From assembly GCA_002398825.1 (NCBI GenBank), contig DHBS01000041.1:48119-81763 (forward strand): a DNA stretch of 33,645 nt, given 5' to 3'. A program made the translations under genes and the position numbers. Positions 1 to 8,233 of this stretch are shown here, one piece after another. Source of the DNA: Syntrophomonas sp. UBA4922 (GTDB taxonomy: Bacteria > Bacillota > Syntrophomonadia > Syntrophomonadales > Syntrophomonadaceae). Numbering within the stretch: position 1 is the stretch's first letter; each line of letters opens with the position of its first letter. The notes below the pieces were generated by a model. It saw only the letters and a program-made list of their open reading frames with translations. It did not search any database and was not told where the DNA came from.

Positions 1-2085
1 GTGATCTGGACCACCACCCCCTGGACCCTGCCGGCCAATACCGGTATTTCCCTGCATCCCGATTATGAATATGTGCTGGTTCAGGCCGGCAATGAAAAAT
101 ACCTCCTGGCCAAAGGCCTTTTAGAGGAGGTCAGCCAAGAGCTGGAATGGCAGGATACCAAGATCTTGCAGGAATTTGCAGGCAAAGAACTGGAGCTGAT
201 TGTCTGCGCCCATCCCTTTTTCGAACGCGACTCCCTGGTGGTCTTGGGCGAGCACGTCACCCTGGAGGCCGGTACCGGATGTGTTCACACCGCTCCCGGC
301 CATGGCGAAGAGGACTTCTATGTGGGGAAAATCTATGGTCTGGAAGTGATCTCACCGGTTGACAACAGCGGCCGCTTCACCGCTGAAGCCCAGCAATTCC
401 AGGGCTTGTACGTACACAAAGCCAATGATGCGGTTATTGAAGAACTGACCCAGCGCAATATGCTTTTAAAGAGCAGCCGGATCGAACATCAATACGCCCA
501 TTGCTGGCGCTGCAAAAACCCCATCATCTACCGCGCCACCGAGCAGTGGTTTGCCTCCATTGACGGGTTCCGCGAAAACGCTTTGCAGGCCATCGATGAG
601 GTGCGCTGGATCCCGGCCTGGGGACGGGATCGCATCTACAACATGGTGCGCGACCGCGGAGACTGGTGCATTTCCCGGCAGCGCACCTGGGGTGTGCCTA
701 TCCCTATTTTCTATTGCGATGACTGCGGCGAGACGGTGATCAACGATGAGACGATAAACAGGATCTCCCAGCTCTTCGCCCGGCACGGCTCTGACATCTG
801 GTTCATCAAAGATGCGGCCGAACTTCTGCCGGAAGGCTATCAATGCAGCGGCTGCGGCGGAACCCATTTCCGCAAGGAGACCGACATCATGGATGTGTGG
901 TTCGACTCCGGCTCCAGCCATATGGCGGTCTTGGACACTTATAAGGATCTCAGCTGGCCGGCTGACTTGTATCTGGAAGGCAGCGACCAGCATCGCGGCT
1001 GGTTCAATTCCTCGCTTTCCACCGCTGTGGCAGTGCGGGGCGCCGCTCCTTACCGCCAGGTTTTGACCCACGGCTTCACGGTAGATGAACAAGGCCGTAA
1101 AATGAGCAAATCCCTGGGCAATGTCATCGATCCCCTGGTGATGATTAAAGAGATGGGGGCCGACATCCTGCGCCTGTGGGTATCTTCGGCCGATTACCGC
1201 AACGATGTTTCGGTTTCCAAGAACATCATCAAACAGAGCGCGGAAGCGTATCGCAAGATCCGCAACACCTGCCGCTTTATATTGAGCAATCTGTACGACT
1301 TTGACCCGGCAGCAGATCAGGTGGCTTATGAGAACCTGACCGACCTGGACCGCTGGGCCTTGCTGAAAATGGATAAACTGGTGCGCCGGGTGACCAATGC
1401 CTATGATGAGTACGAGTTCCATGTGGTGTTCCATGCCATCCACAACTTCTGCACCATCGAACTGAGCAACATTTACTTTGATATCCTTAAGGATAAACTG
1501 TATTGTTCCAATCCGCAGGATCCCCAGCGCAAAGCGGCCCAGACCGTTTTGTACCGGCTCATCAACAATCTGGTGGTAATGCTCACTCCGGTTCTGGCCT
1601 TCACCACCGAGGAGATCTGGTCCTACCTGCGCCGCGAGGGGCAGCCGGAAAGCGTGCAGCTCCTGGAATGGCCGCTGCCTGATGACAAATATCAGGATGA
1701 TGCCCTGGAGAAACGCATGGATATGGTATTGAGCGCCCGCGAAGTGGTCACCAAAGCCCTGGAAGAAGCCCGGGCTCAAAAGGTGATCGGTCATTCCCTG
1801 GGAGCCGCCATCACCATTTATGTAAATCCGGCCTGGGAACAGGTTTTTGCCGGTATGGGTGAGATCGAGAAAATGTTTATCGTGTCCAGTTGCCGGGTTG
1901 TACCCGAAGAAGCGCCGCCTGCCGCGGCTGTGAGTCTGGAGCATGTTTCCGGCCTGGCGGTGGAGGTTCAACCCGCGCCTGGCGAAAAATGCGAGCGCTG
2001 CTGGATAATCGACCTTACCGTGGGAAGGCATCCCGGGCATACCACCTTATGCCGGCGCTGCGCAGAGGTCATCGATAGTTTGTAA
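1..2085 (+). CDS. ileS: Isoleucyl-tRNA synthetase, 3' part (5' end outside window)
   Basis: Charges tRNA-Ile with isoleucine in the cytoplasm and edits misactivated valine. The window opens inside the gene: the first residues (VIWTTTPWTLPANTG) are the start of the editing (CP1) domain, so roughly the first quarter of a usual ~930-residue enzyme is missing and the first GTG is not the true start. Visible landmarks are the editing-site region (HTAPGHGEEDF), the WCISRQRTWGVPIP stretch, the KMSKS signature at residues 367-371 of the visible part, an anticodon-binding helical domain, and the C-terminal zinc finger with C664/C667 and C684/C687. The last feature is typical of bacterial IleRS. The reading frame is intact to the TAA. 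The next gene starts 63 bp downstream, so a common transcript is possible. Identity is near certain. Confidence 0.98.
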   Translation: MIWTTTPWTLPANTGISLHPDYEYVLVQAGNEKYLLAKGLLEEVSQELEWQDTKILQEFAGKELELIVCAHPFFERDSLVVLGEHVTLEAGTGCVHTAPGHGEEDFYVGKIYGLEVISPVDNSGRFTAEAQQFQGLYVHKANDAVIEELTQRNMLLKSSRIEHQYAHCWRCKNPIIYRATEQWFASIDGFRENALQAIDEVRWIPAWGRDRIYNMVRDRGDWCISRQRTWGVPIPIFYCDDCGETVINDETINRISQLFARHGSDIWFIKDAAELLPEGYQCSGCGGTHFRKETDIMDVWFDSGSSHMAVLDTYKDLSWPADLYLEGSDQHRGWFNSSLSTAVAVRGAAPYRQVLTHGFTVDEQGRKMSKSLGNVIDPLVMIKEMGADILRLWVSSADYRNDVSVSKNIIKQSAEAYRKIRNTCRFILSNLYDFDPAADQVAYENLTDLDRWALLKMDKLVRRVTNAYDEYEFHVVFHAIHNFCTIELSNIYFDILKDKLYCSNPQDPQRKAAQTVLYRLINNLVVMLTPVLAFTTEEIWSYLRREGQPESVQLLEWPLPDDKYQDDALEKRMDMVLSAREVVTKALEEARAQKVIGHSLGAAITIYVNPAWEQVFAGMGEIEKMFIVSSCRVVPEEAPPAAAVSLEHVSGLAVEVQPAPGEKCERCWIIDLTVGRHPGHTTLCRRCAEVIDSL

Positions 2086-2148
2086 TCGAGGGCGGGGCGG
2101 TCAAGCATCGCCCCTGACCATAAATACAATCAAAAGCAGGAGGACGCT

Positions 2149-2430
2149 ATGGAAGAAGGCAACCGCTTGATTATCACCGTCCTGGGACATGACCGGGTCG
2201 GGATCATCTACGGAATTTCCGGGGTGTTGGCCAACACCAATGTAAATATCCTGGACATCAGCCAGACCATACTGCAGGGATTCTTCACCATGGTGATGGT
2301 GGTGGATTTCTCCCACAGCACCGTGGATTTGGCCCAGCTGAAACAATTGCTGGATCAAAAAGGCCAGGAGCTGGGCCTGCAGGTTACAGTGCAGCATGAG
2401 GACATCTTCCGTTACATGCACCGCATCTAA
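2149..2430 (+). CDS. ACT domain protein, UPF0237 family
   Basis: A 93-residue protein that is essentially one ACT domain (LIITVLGHDRVGIIYGISG, then TNVNILDISQTI). ACT domains bind small ligands such as amino acids and regulate partner proteins; the ligand here is unknown. It starts at ATG 2149 after an AGGAGG-like site (caggaggacgct). In many Firmicutes a UPF0237 ACT protein lies directly before a UPF0210 protein, and the same pair is present here, so it probably acts with the gene at 2619. Family call is secure, function is not. Confidence 0.9.
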   Translation: MEEGNRLIITVLGHDRVGIIYGISGVLANTNVNILDISQTILQGFFTMVMVVDFSHSTVDLAQLKQLLDQKGQELGLQVTVQHEDIFRYMHRI

Positions 2431-2437
2431 CGAATCA

Positions 2438-2455
2438 CGGGGACGGTTCTTTTGA
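2438..2455 (+). repeat. Copy of the short GGGACGGTTCTT intergenic element
   Basis: The gap between the ACT gene and the UPF0210 gene holds ggggacggttcttttgac. It is one of at least five copies of this core in intergenic DNA of the window (see 12477, 13376, 16288 and 19021). Just downstream, 2494-2529 is rich in GGGGACA/TGTCCC and may fold. Confidence 0.55.
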
Positions 2456-2618
2456 CTGGCCAGGAGACAAGAAACGGGGATATAGCGCTAATGTGCGGGG
2501 ACACACCCCGTTTTGGGTAATGTCCCGGAGTACTGGGAATGTTCCCGCTTATTGCTTCATTTACGACTTAAAAAATGACACAAGGAAAACTCACCGGGTG
2601 TCATTAAGGAGGGCGGAT

Positions 2619-3986
2619 ATGCCGTTTAAAGTTAGTAAAGAGGAAATATTGGAAACCATCAATATGGTGCAGGGCCAGAACCTGGACATACGCACCATCA
2701 CCATGGGCATAAACCTGCTGGACTGCCGGGAAGAGGACGGTAAAAAGACCGGCCGGCGGGTTTATGACAAGATTACTCGTCTGGCCCGGGATCTGGTCGG
2801 GGTCGGCGAAGAAATCCAGCGGGATTACGGCATTCCCATCATCAACAAGCGCATCAGCGTAACCCCCATCGCCATGTTGGTCAACGGCCTGGGCGAAGAC
2901 GATATCTTCGCCATCGCCCTGGAGCTGGACCGGGCCGCAGCCCAGGTTGGGGTCAACTTCCTGGGCGGCTTTTCAGCCCTGGTGCACAAGGGCTACAGCA
3001 GCGGCGACTACAATTTGATGCAAACCATTCCCCGGGTTCTGGCCGCGACCGAGCGGGTCTGCTCCTCAGTCAACCTGGGGACCACCAAGTCGGGCATAAA
3101 TATGGATGCCGTCTATGATATGGGCAAGATCATCAAGGCCACGGCCCAGGCCACCGCAGACCGGGACGGCCTGGGCTGCGCCAAACTGGTGGTGTTCTGC
3201 AACGCAGCCGAAGACAACCCCTTCATGGCCGGGGCTTTCCACGGCCCGGGCGAACCTGAAACAGTCTTGAATATCGGTATCAGCGGCCCCGGGGTGGTGG
3301 CCACGGTGGTAAAAAACAACCCCGGCTGCGATCTGGGCGAACTGGCCCATCTCATCAAAAACACCGCATTTAAAATCACCCGCACCGGCGAACTGGTGGG
3401 GCGGGTAGCCTCCAAGCGCCTGGGGGTGCCTTTCGGCATTCTGGATCTGTCTTTGGCCCCCACTCCGGCGGTAGGAGACAGTGTGGCCGATATCCTCGAA
3501 GCCATGGGCCTGGAACGGGTGGGCGGCCCGGGGAGTACCGCCGCGCTGGCCATGTTGAACGATGCCGTCAAAAAGGGCGGAGCCATGGCTTCATCCTATG
3601 TAGGGGGTCTTTCCGGGGCCTTTATTCCGGTCAGCGAAGATGCCGGCATGATACGGGCCGCCGCCGAAGGAGCCCTGAGTATTGAAAAGCTGGAGGCCAT
3701 GACCGCAGTATGCTCGGTAGGACTGGACATGATCGCCATTCCCGGCGACACCAGCGAATACACCATTTCGGCTATAATCGCTGACGAAGCCGCCATCGGC
3801 ATGATAAACCGCAAAACTACGGCAGTGCGCATAATTCCCGCACCGGGCAAAAAGCCCGGGGATTGGGTGGAATTCGGCGGACTCTTGGGACGCGCACCGG
3901 TGATGCCGGTGAACAACTGCTCTCCTGCGCATTTCATCGCCCGTAAAGGCAGAATCCCCGCGCCTATCCATTCGCTCAACAATTAA
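2619..3986 (+). CDS. UPF0210 (DUF711, PFL-like) family protein
   Basis: A 455-residue cytosolic protein of the UPF0210 family. Biochemical function is not established; the fold is related to the pyruvate-formate-lyase-type barrel. I chose ATG 2619 because tcaaggagggcggat-type Shine-Dalgarno DNA (aaggagggc, about 2605-2613) sits just before it and family members begin with a sequence like MPFKVSKEEILETI. The open frame extends upstream to 2493, but that part is low-complexity intergenic DNA. Conserved-looking blocks include TITMGINLLDC near residue 30, the Gly-rich NFLGGFSALVHKGY, CSSVNLGTTKSGINMDAV and a C-terminal GGLLGRAPVMPVN. It lies 188 bp after its usual ACT-domain partner. No sign of damage. 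Confidence 0.9.
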   Translation: MPFKVSKEEILETINMVQGQNLDIRTITMGINLLDCREEDGKKTGRRVYDKITRLARDLVGVGEEIQRDYGIPIINKRISVTPIAMLVNGLGEDDIFAIALELDRAAAQVGVNFLGGFSALVHKGYSSGDYNLMQTIPRVLAATERVCSSVNLGTTKSGINMDAVYDMGKIIKATAQATADRDGLGCAKLVVFCNAAEDNPFMAGAFHGPGEPETVLNIGISGPGVVATVVKNNPGCDLGELAHLIKNTAFKITRTGELVGRVASKRLGVPFGILDLSLAPTPAVGDSVADILEAMGLERVGGPGSTAALAMLNDAVKKGGAMASSYVGGLSGAFIPVSEDAGMIRAAAEGALSIEKLEAMTAVCSVGLDMIAIPGDTSEYTISAIIADEAAIGMINRKTTAVRIIPAPGKKPGDWVEFGGLLGRAPVMPVNNCSPAHFIARKGRIPAPIHSLNN

Positions 3987-4029
3987 AAAGCGTATTGAAG
4001 CCGCTCAACCTGGAATAATATATATATAG

Positions 4030-4353
4030 GTGAGGAAAGTGAAGAAAAATGACCAGGATGTACAGGTAGAGCTGCTTCTGAGATTAAACCGCAAGCTGGA
4101 GGAAATGGCTGAGACTATGCACAAAATCGGGGTGGCGGAGTACATTGAGATGCTGCGCCATCCCCGGCGGCTGTTCTGGATCAACTTCTGGTCCGGGGTG
4201 GCCCGGGGACTGGGCATGGCCATAGGATTTACCATTCTGGCCGCATTGGTGTTGTATCTGCTACAGCGCGCCATTCTTCTCAATTTACCGGTAATCGGCG
4301 ATTTTATCGCCGATATCGTACAGATTGTGCAAAAACAGTTGGGGGTCGATTAA
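4030..4353 (+). CDS. DUF5665 small membrane protein
   Basis: About 104-107 residues. The N-terminal half is charged and helical (LLLRLNRKLEEMAETMHKIGVAEYIEML). It is followed by an aromatic RLFWINFWSGVARGLGMAIGFT segment and one membrane helix (ILAALVLYLLQRAILL), then a short amphipathic tail (IGDFIADIVQIVQ). This matches the DUF5665 layout; function is unknown. Two GTG starts are possible, 4030 and 4039; an aggtgagg site precedes the second at a short spacing, so the exact start is uncertain. It lies between UPF0210 and the DksA-like gene on the same strand and is probably co-transcribed with the latter (37 bp gap). Confidence 0.75.
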   Translation: MRKVKKNDQDVQVELLLRLNRKLEEMAETMHKIGVAEYIEMLRHPRRLFWINFWSGVARGLGMAIGFTILAALVLYLLQRAILLNLPVIGDFIADIVQIVQKQLGVD

Positions 4354-4390
4354 ACGGGTTTGTAAAATAACCTGAAGGTGAGGAAAGGCC

Positions 4391-4870
4391 ATGAACCAGA
4401 TTGATTATTACCAGGCTTTATTATCCAGAAAACAAGATATCGAGGAGCAGATCGTGCGCCGGCGTGATATTCTGCAAATGCCTATGTCAGAATACCTGGA
4501 CGAACTGTCTCTTTACGATCAGCACCCCGGAGACCTGGCCAGCGATACCTATGAGCGCGAAAAAGAAATCGGCCTCCTGGAAATGCTGGAATTTGAACTG
4601 GAGAAGGTCAATGATGCCCTGATGCATTATCAAAACGGCACCTACGGGATCTGTGAGCAGTGCGGCCAGCCCATCGAACCGGCCCGTCTGCAAAGGGTGG
4701 TCAATACCACGCTCTGTGCCCGCTGCGCCCGCGAACACAGTCACAACTACACCCGCCCTGCCGAGGAGGACGTGATCAGTCCGGGCCGGATGTTCGATAC
4801 CGCTTTCGATATAGCTGGCTACGACCATGATGAATATCGCAATACCTTGCACAACCCGGACCCGGATTGA
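4391..4870 (+). CDS. TraR/DksA-type C4 zinc-finger protein (YteA-like)
   Basis: 159 residues. An N-terminal helical coiled-coil-like region (residues about 5-75) is followed by a four-cysteine zinc finger, C88-x2-C91 and C109-x2-C112, in the DksA/TraR arrangement (GICEQCGQPI, then LCARC). Gram-positive members of this group (YteA-like, YlyA-like) are thought to bind RNA polymerase in the secondary channel, several in sporulation. Here that role is inferred from family only. The start follows ggtgagg with a 7-nt spacing. The coiled-coil tip carries DQHPGDLASDTYEREKE, a hallmark of the Firmicutes branch rather than of E. coli DksA. Confidence 0.9.
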   Translation: MNQIDYYQALLSRKQDIEEQIVRRRDILQMPMSEYLDELSLYDQHPGDLASDTYEREKEIGLLEMLEFELEKVNDALMHYQNGTYGICEQCGQPIEPARLQRVVNTTLCARCAREHSHNYTRPAEEDVISPGRMFDTAFDIAGYDHDEYRNTLHNPDPD

Positions 4871-5217
4871 GCGAGGCACAAATAAGTTTAGCTTTACTTA
4901 AGATGAGAACGGGTACGGCTGGAGCCGGATTGAACGCGGTGGGCAGGCTTAGAATAATTTAAGACGAGCACCTTGGATTTGACGGGGTGCAAGTTTAGAA
5001 AGGCTGGGGCGTAGTTTAAAACGAGCGCATATGCCGGGGGTGCCGCTGTAAAGTCTCTAGACTCCGGGCTCAGTTGCCAATAATTGCCGGCCCCGTTAGG
5101 CTGATGAACGGGCCGTCAATTTTTGAACAATCCGGTCTCCTAAAGTGTAAATAGCCACTATTGTCGCTTCCTGCTTTAACAGGACGAGTAGGCTGGAATT
5201 TTGGCTTAAGCTGAACA
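4871..5217. other. Gene-free stretch with weak repeated motif
   Basis: No credible coding region. Three loosely similar words occur about 60 bp apart: ttaagatgagaacg near 4898, ttaagacgagcacc near 4960, and ttaaaacgagcgc near 5016. These could be decayed repeats. A possible terminator lies at 5089-5124 and the promoter of the next gene at 5218. Confidence 0.4.
5089..5124 (+). terminator. Possible Rho-independent terminator
   Basis: ggcc(c)cgtt at 5089-5097 pairs with aacgggcc at 5107-5114 (one bulged C, 9-nt loop). It is followed by gtcaattttt. It lies about 220 bp after the DksA-like gene and before the glycosyltransferase promoter, a sensible place for one. Confidence 0.4.
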
Positions 5218-5246
5218 TTGCCAAACATTTCTGGCTTGTTTATAGT
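5218..5246 (+). promoter_or_regulatory. Sigma-A-type promoter for the glycosyltransferase gene
   Basis: TTGCCA (5218-5223), a 17-bp spacer, and TATAGT (5241-5246). Each hexamer matches the consensus in five of six positions. Predicted transcription start near 5253 gives a leader of about 47 nt to the GTG at 5300. Confidence 0.65.
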
Positions 5247-5299
5247 AGTTATAACCAAGGCAAGACTGACGAGTACATCATGGAAAAGGAGGACTGGGC

Positions 5300-6502
5300 G
5301 TGAAAATCGGGATTTTCACCGATAGTTACAAACCTTATACCAGCGGTGTAGTTACCTCGATCACCACCTTTAAAAAGGAATTAGAAAAATTAGGGCACCA
5401 GTTGTTTATATTTGCTCCCAATTATTCCAATTATGTGGAAACCGAAGAAGGGGTATACCGCTACTACTCTGTACCCGCGCCGACCAACCCTGATTTTACC
5501 CTGGCCATACCGGTGTTTCCGGGCATGAAATACCTCCTGCGCAAGCTGGATCTGGATATCATCCATGTTCACTCCCCATTTACCATGGGACGGGTGGGGC
5601 TGCACTATGCCCGGCGCCTTAATCTCCCTATCGTATTTACCTATCACACCCTCTATGACCAGTACATACACTACCTCCCCGTGGCCCAGGAGCTGGCCCG
5701 GGAAATGACCGTCAAGTTCAGCAATAATTTCTGCCGCCAGGTGGATCATCTCATCGTCCCCAGCTCAGAGGTGAGCAATATTCTCTCCAGTTATGACATC
5801 CCCACTCCCATCTCGGTGATCCCCACCGGAGTGCCGGTGCAGCTGTTCAAAGCGGTGAGCCGCAGGGAAAATATCTTGCGGGAGCGTTACGACATTCCCG
5901 CTGAGAATAAAATTCTGCTCAATGTGGGGCGACTCACCAAAGAGAAAAACCTGGAATTCCTCCTGGATGCTTTCGCCCGGGTGCATCGGCAAAAACCTCA
6001 GACCACTCTGGTGATAACCGCGCAGGGGCCTTTGGAAAGCGCCTTAAAACAGCAGGTGGCGGAGCTGGGCTTAAGTCTGGAGCGGGACGTTATCTTTACC
6101 GGGGCGGTTCCCTTTGAAACCCTGATTCAAGTTTACTACAGCGCCGACCTTTTCATATTCTCCTCCATGACCGAAACCCAGGGACTGGTATTAGTCGAAG
6201 CCATGGCCGCCGGTCTGCCGGTGGTAGCCATTAAGGCCTACGGGGTATTGGACATGGTGGATCATGGCATCAACGGGCTCTTAACCGCATGTGATCAGGA
6301 GGAATTCACCAGGGCCGTCCTGCGCATGCTTAACGATGACAAGGTTTATCAGTTTTTCCGGCACAATGCCCTGTTGAAGGCCGAGGAGATCTCCTCTCAG
6401 AACATGACCCTGGAGCTGGAAAAGGTCTATCAACAGCTGATAAATAAGAATGTTCACCGCCGCAGCCGGGTGTACGACTGGCTGTCCCGCATCGCGCCAT
6501 AG
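5300..6502 (+). CDS. GT4-family glycosyltransferase (diacylglycerol glycosyltransferase-like)
   Basis: A 400-residue GT-B fold, retaining glycosyltransferase. The N-terminus (MKIGIFTDSYKPYTSGVVTS) and HSPFTMGRVGLHYARRLNLP are typical of the group that adds glucose or mannose to diacylglycerol or phosphatidylinositol. The C-terminal donor-binding domain has NVGRLTKEKN near residue 213 and the EX7E motif at E292/E300 (TETQGLVLVEAMAAGLPVV). No membrane helix is seen; such enzymes sit on the inner face of the membrane. The start is GTG 5300 after aaaaggagg. Its own promoter lies upstream. Likely role is glycolipid or cell-envelope synthesis; the exact acceptor cannot be read from sequence. Confidence 0.88.
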   Translation: MKIGIFTDSYKPYTSGVVTSITTFKKELEKLGHQLFIFAPNYSNYVETEEGVYRYYSVPAPTNPDFTLAIPVFPGMKYLLRKLDLDIIHVHSPFTMGRVGLHYARRLNLPIVFTYHTLYDQYIHYLPVAQELAREMTVKFSNNFCRQVDHLIVPSSEVSNILSSYDIPTPISVIPTGVPVQLFKAVSRRENILRERYDIPAENKILLNVGRLTKEKNLEFLLDAFARVHRQKPQTTLVITAQGPLESALKQQVAELGLSLERDVIFTGAVPFETLIQVYYSADLFIFSSMTETQGLVLVEAMAAGLPVVAIKAYGVLDMVDHGINGLLTACDQEEFTRAVLRMLNDDKVYQFFRHNALLKAEEISSQNMTLELEKVYQQLINKNVHRRSRVYDWLSRIAP

Positions 6503-6520
6503 GAGAGGCTGGCCTCTCCT
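6501..6520 (+). other. Perfect hairpin on the stop codon
   Basis: aggagagg / cctctcct, an 8-bp perfect stem with a CTGG loop. It begins inside the glycosyltransferase stop codon. No T-run follows, so it is not a classic intrinsic terminator; it could stabilise the 3' end of the message. Confidence 0.5.
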
Positions 6521-6614
6521 CCCCCATGCCCTCCCAGTTTCGTTCGGGGTGGGTTTGTGTTACATTGTTAATGGGACAGCCCCACCCCAGATTGAGGAAC
6601 ATTTCAGAACGGGA

Positions 6615-8012
6615 ATGAGACCACAAATGCTGCGGACCATCCTGGCTATAATAGCCGCCAAAATCATCATAAAGCTCAGCCGCCGCTTCGGCAATCAAGG
6701 CACGGTCATGGCCGGGCGGGTGGCGCGCCGGCTCGACCCCGGGATACTCAGAAAACTGGCCGGCCGGGTAGAGAAGCAGATCATCATCATTACCGGCACC
6801 AACGGTAAGACCACCACCAGCAACATGATCGCACAAATTCTTAACGCCGACGGCCATAAGATAGTTCACAACCGGGCCGGGGCCAATATGCTAAACGGCA
6901 TCACCACCGCCTTTATCGGGGCCACCAACCTGACCGGCAGCAGAAGCTGGGATTATGCCCTGCTTGAAACCGACGAGGCCAATGTAGCCCCGCTGCTGAA
7001 AGAGGTGGATGCCGGAGTATTGCTGGTAACCAATTTTTTTCGCGACCAATTGGACCGTTACGGCGAACTCGATTATACCATCGGCTTAATCAAAGAGGGC
7101 GTGAAAGGCCGCCGCCTGCGGTTGTGGCTGAATGCGGACGATCCCTTGATGAGCAGTTTCCCGCAGGATACCGGACTGCCCTGCAGCTATTACGGTTTTG
7201 ACGAAACCCCTTATGACACCCTGGAGAATCACAACAGCCGGGAGGGGCGCTATTGCATGCTGTGCGGGGAGGAGATCGAGTACCTGCGTTTTCATTTCGC
7301 GCAGCTCGGGGTTTTCCGCTGCCCCAAATGCGGCAACCAGAATCCGGAGCCCGATTTCGTAGCGACTGATCTGCAGCTTGATCAAGGCATTGCCATGAAA
7401 GTAAATGAAATCCCCATCAAGAGCCCTTACCAGGGATTCTATAACGCCTATAATCTTTTGGCCGCAGTGGCCTTGACCAGAGGCCTGGGGGTTAGGGATG
7501 CCGTCATACAGGAGGCCCTGGCCCGCTTCCAGCCCCAGGCGGGGCGCATGGAGCGCTTCAGCGTAGGAGAGCGGGAGGCCACCTTGATCCTGGTCAAAAA
7601 CCCCACCGGATTCAATCAGAGCCTACAGGCCCTGCTGCAGGACGGCAGAAGCAAAAATCTGTTTCTGGCTTTGAATGACAATGCCGCCGACGGGCGCGAT
7701 ATCTCCTGGATCTGGGATGCCGATCTGGAGGTTTTGGCCGAACCCGGCGCCGGGATAACCATCCTGGTCTGTTCCGGGCTGCGCAGTGGAGATATGGCGG
7801 TCAGGGCGAAATACGCTGGAGTCGACAGCGGGGTTATAGAGATTGAGAGCGACCTGGAGGCCGGTATCAAGAAAACCCTCGGGGGTACAGGCCAGGTCGG
7901 CTACATTTTATCCACCTATACGGCCTTATTCCAATGCCGCAAAATACTTCTGGGTATGCAGAGCGAACCGTCTGTAAAAGCCGAACCCCGCCGGGCCTAC
8001 CAGAAGTCCTGA
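6615..8012 (+). CDS. murT: Lipid II isoglutaminyl synthase, MurT subunit
   Basis: Mur-ligase-like subunit that, with GatD, converts the D-glutamate of lipid II to D-isoglutamine using ATP and glutamine-derived ammonia, at the cytoplasmic side of the membrane. With a start at ATG 6615 it has 465 residues. Visible features are the ATP-binding loop GTNGKTTT at 61-68, the middle-domain LLETDEANV, and the MurT-specific C4 zinc ribbon (C214-x2-C217 and C236-x2-C239). The DUF1727 C-terminal domain carries NPTGFNQSLQAL and DNAADGRDISWIWDAD; the conserved Asp proposed to be catalytic lies there. ATG 6627 is an alternative start; neither has a strong Shine-Dalgarno. Further in-frame codons to 6450 overlap the previous gene and look non-coding. 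The partner gatD follows after an unusually long gap. Confidence 0.93.
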   Translation: MRPQMLRTILAIIAAKIIIKLSRRFGNQGTVMAGRVARRLDPGILRKLAGRVEKQIIIITGTNGKTTTSNMIAQILNADGHKIVHNRAGANMLNGITTAFIGATNLTGSRSWDYALLETDEANVAPLLKEVDAGVLLVTNFFRDQLDRYGELDYTIGLIKEGVKGRRLRLWLNADDPLMSSFPQDTGLPCSYYGFDETPYDTLENHNSREGRYCMLCGEEIEYLRFHFAQLGVFRCPKCGNQNPEPDFVATDLQLDQGIAMKVNEIPIKSPYQGFYNAYNLLAAVALTRGLGVRDAVIQEALARFQPQAGRMERFSVGEREATLILVKNPTGFNQSLQALLQDGRSKNLFLALNDNAADGRDISWIWDADLEVLAEPGAGITILVCSGLRSGDMAVRAKYAGVDSGVIEIESDLEAGIKKTLGGTGQVGYILSTYTALFQCRKILLGMQSEPSVKAEPRRAYQKS

Positions 8013-8054
8013 ACGGCTCGGGGAAAATCGTGAAGCCGCTGCGCAGATTCGGGC

Positions 8055-8095
8055 CAGCTCAGCAAGACTCAGCTCATCGAGCTGGGGTCCTTTTT
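8055..8095 (+). terminator. Attenuator-like terminator between murT and gatD
   Basis: CAGCTC (8070-8075), loop ATC, GAGCTG (8079-8084), then gggtccttttt. An upstream copy of CAGCTC at 8055-8060 can pair with the same GAGCTG. Two mutually exclusive stems are therefore possible, as in attenuators. Whether it works in vivo is unknown. Confidence 0.45.
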
Positions 8096-8183
8096 CAAAT
8101 CGGTGCGGGTTGATACTTCTCAAACCGTGGCCCTGCCCGGTCATATTCCGGCGGCCCGGATCGAGAACAACAGTACCTGAGGC

Positions 8184-8228
8184 TCCTAAAAGGTGCCGGC
8201 GGCACCGCAAAAGCGAAGTATTAGGAGA
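8184..8228 (+). promoter_or_regulatory. Stem that can sequester the gatD ribosome binding site
   Basis: tcctaa (8184-8189) is complementary to ttagga (8222-8227), which overlaps the AGGAG Shine-Dalgarno (8224-8228) of gatD. Inside lies a perfect small hairpin, ggtgcc-ggc-ggcacc (8192-8206). The layout suggests control of translation start. Confidence 0.4.
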
Positions 8229-8233
8229 GAAAC

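Noticed and set aside
466..2040. Long 524-codon open frame on the minus strand
   Set aside because: It is the antisense shadow of ileS, has no ribosome site and reads as His/Gly-rich nonsense.
8184..8233. T-box-like look of aggtgccggcggcaccgc before gatD
   Set aside because: The T-box consensus GGGTGGNACCGCGG is not present, no specifier stem is seen, and gatD is not an amino-acid gene of the usual kind.
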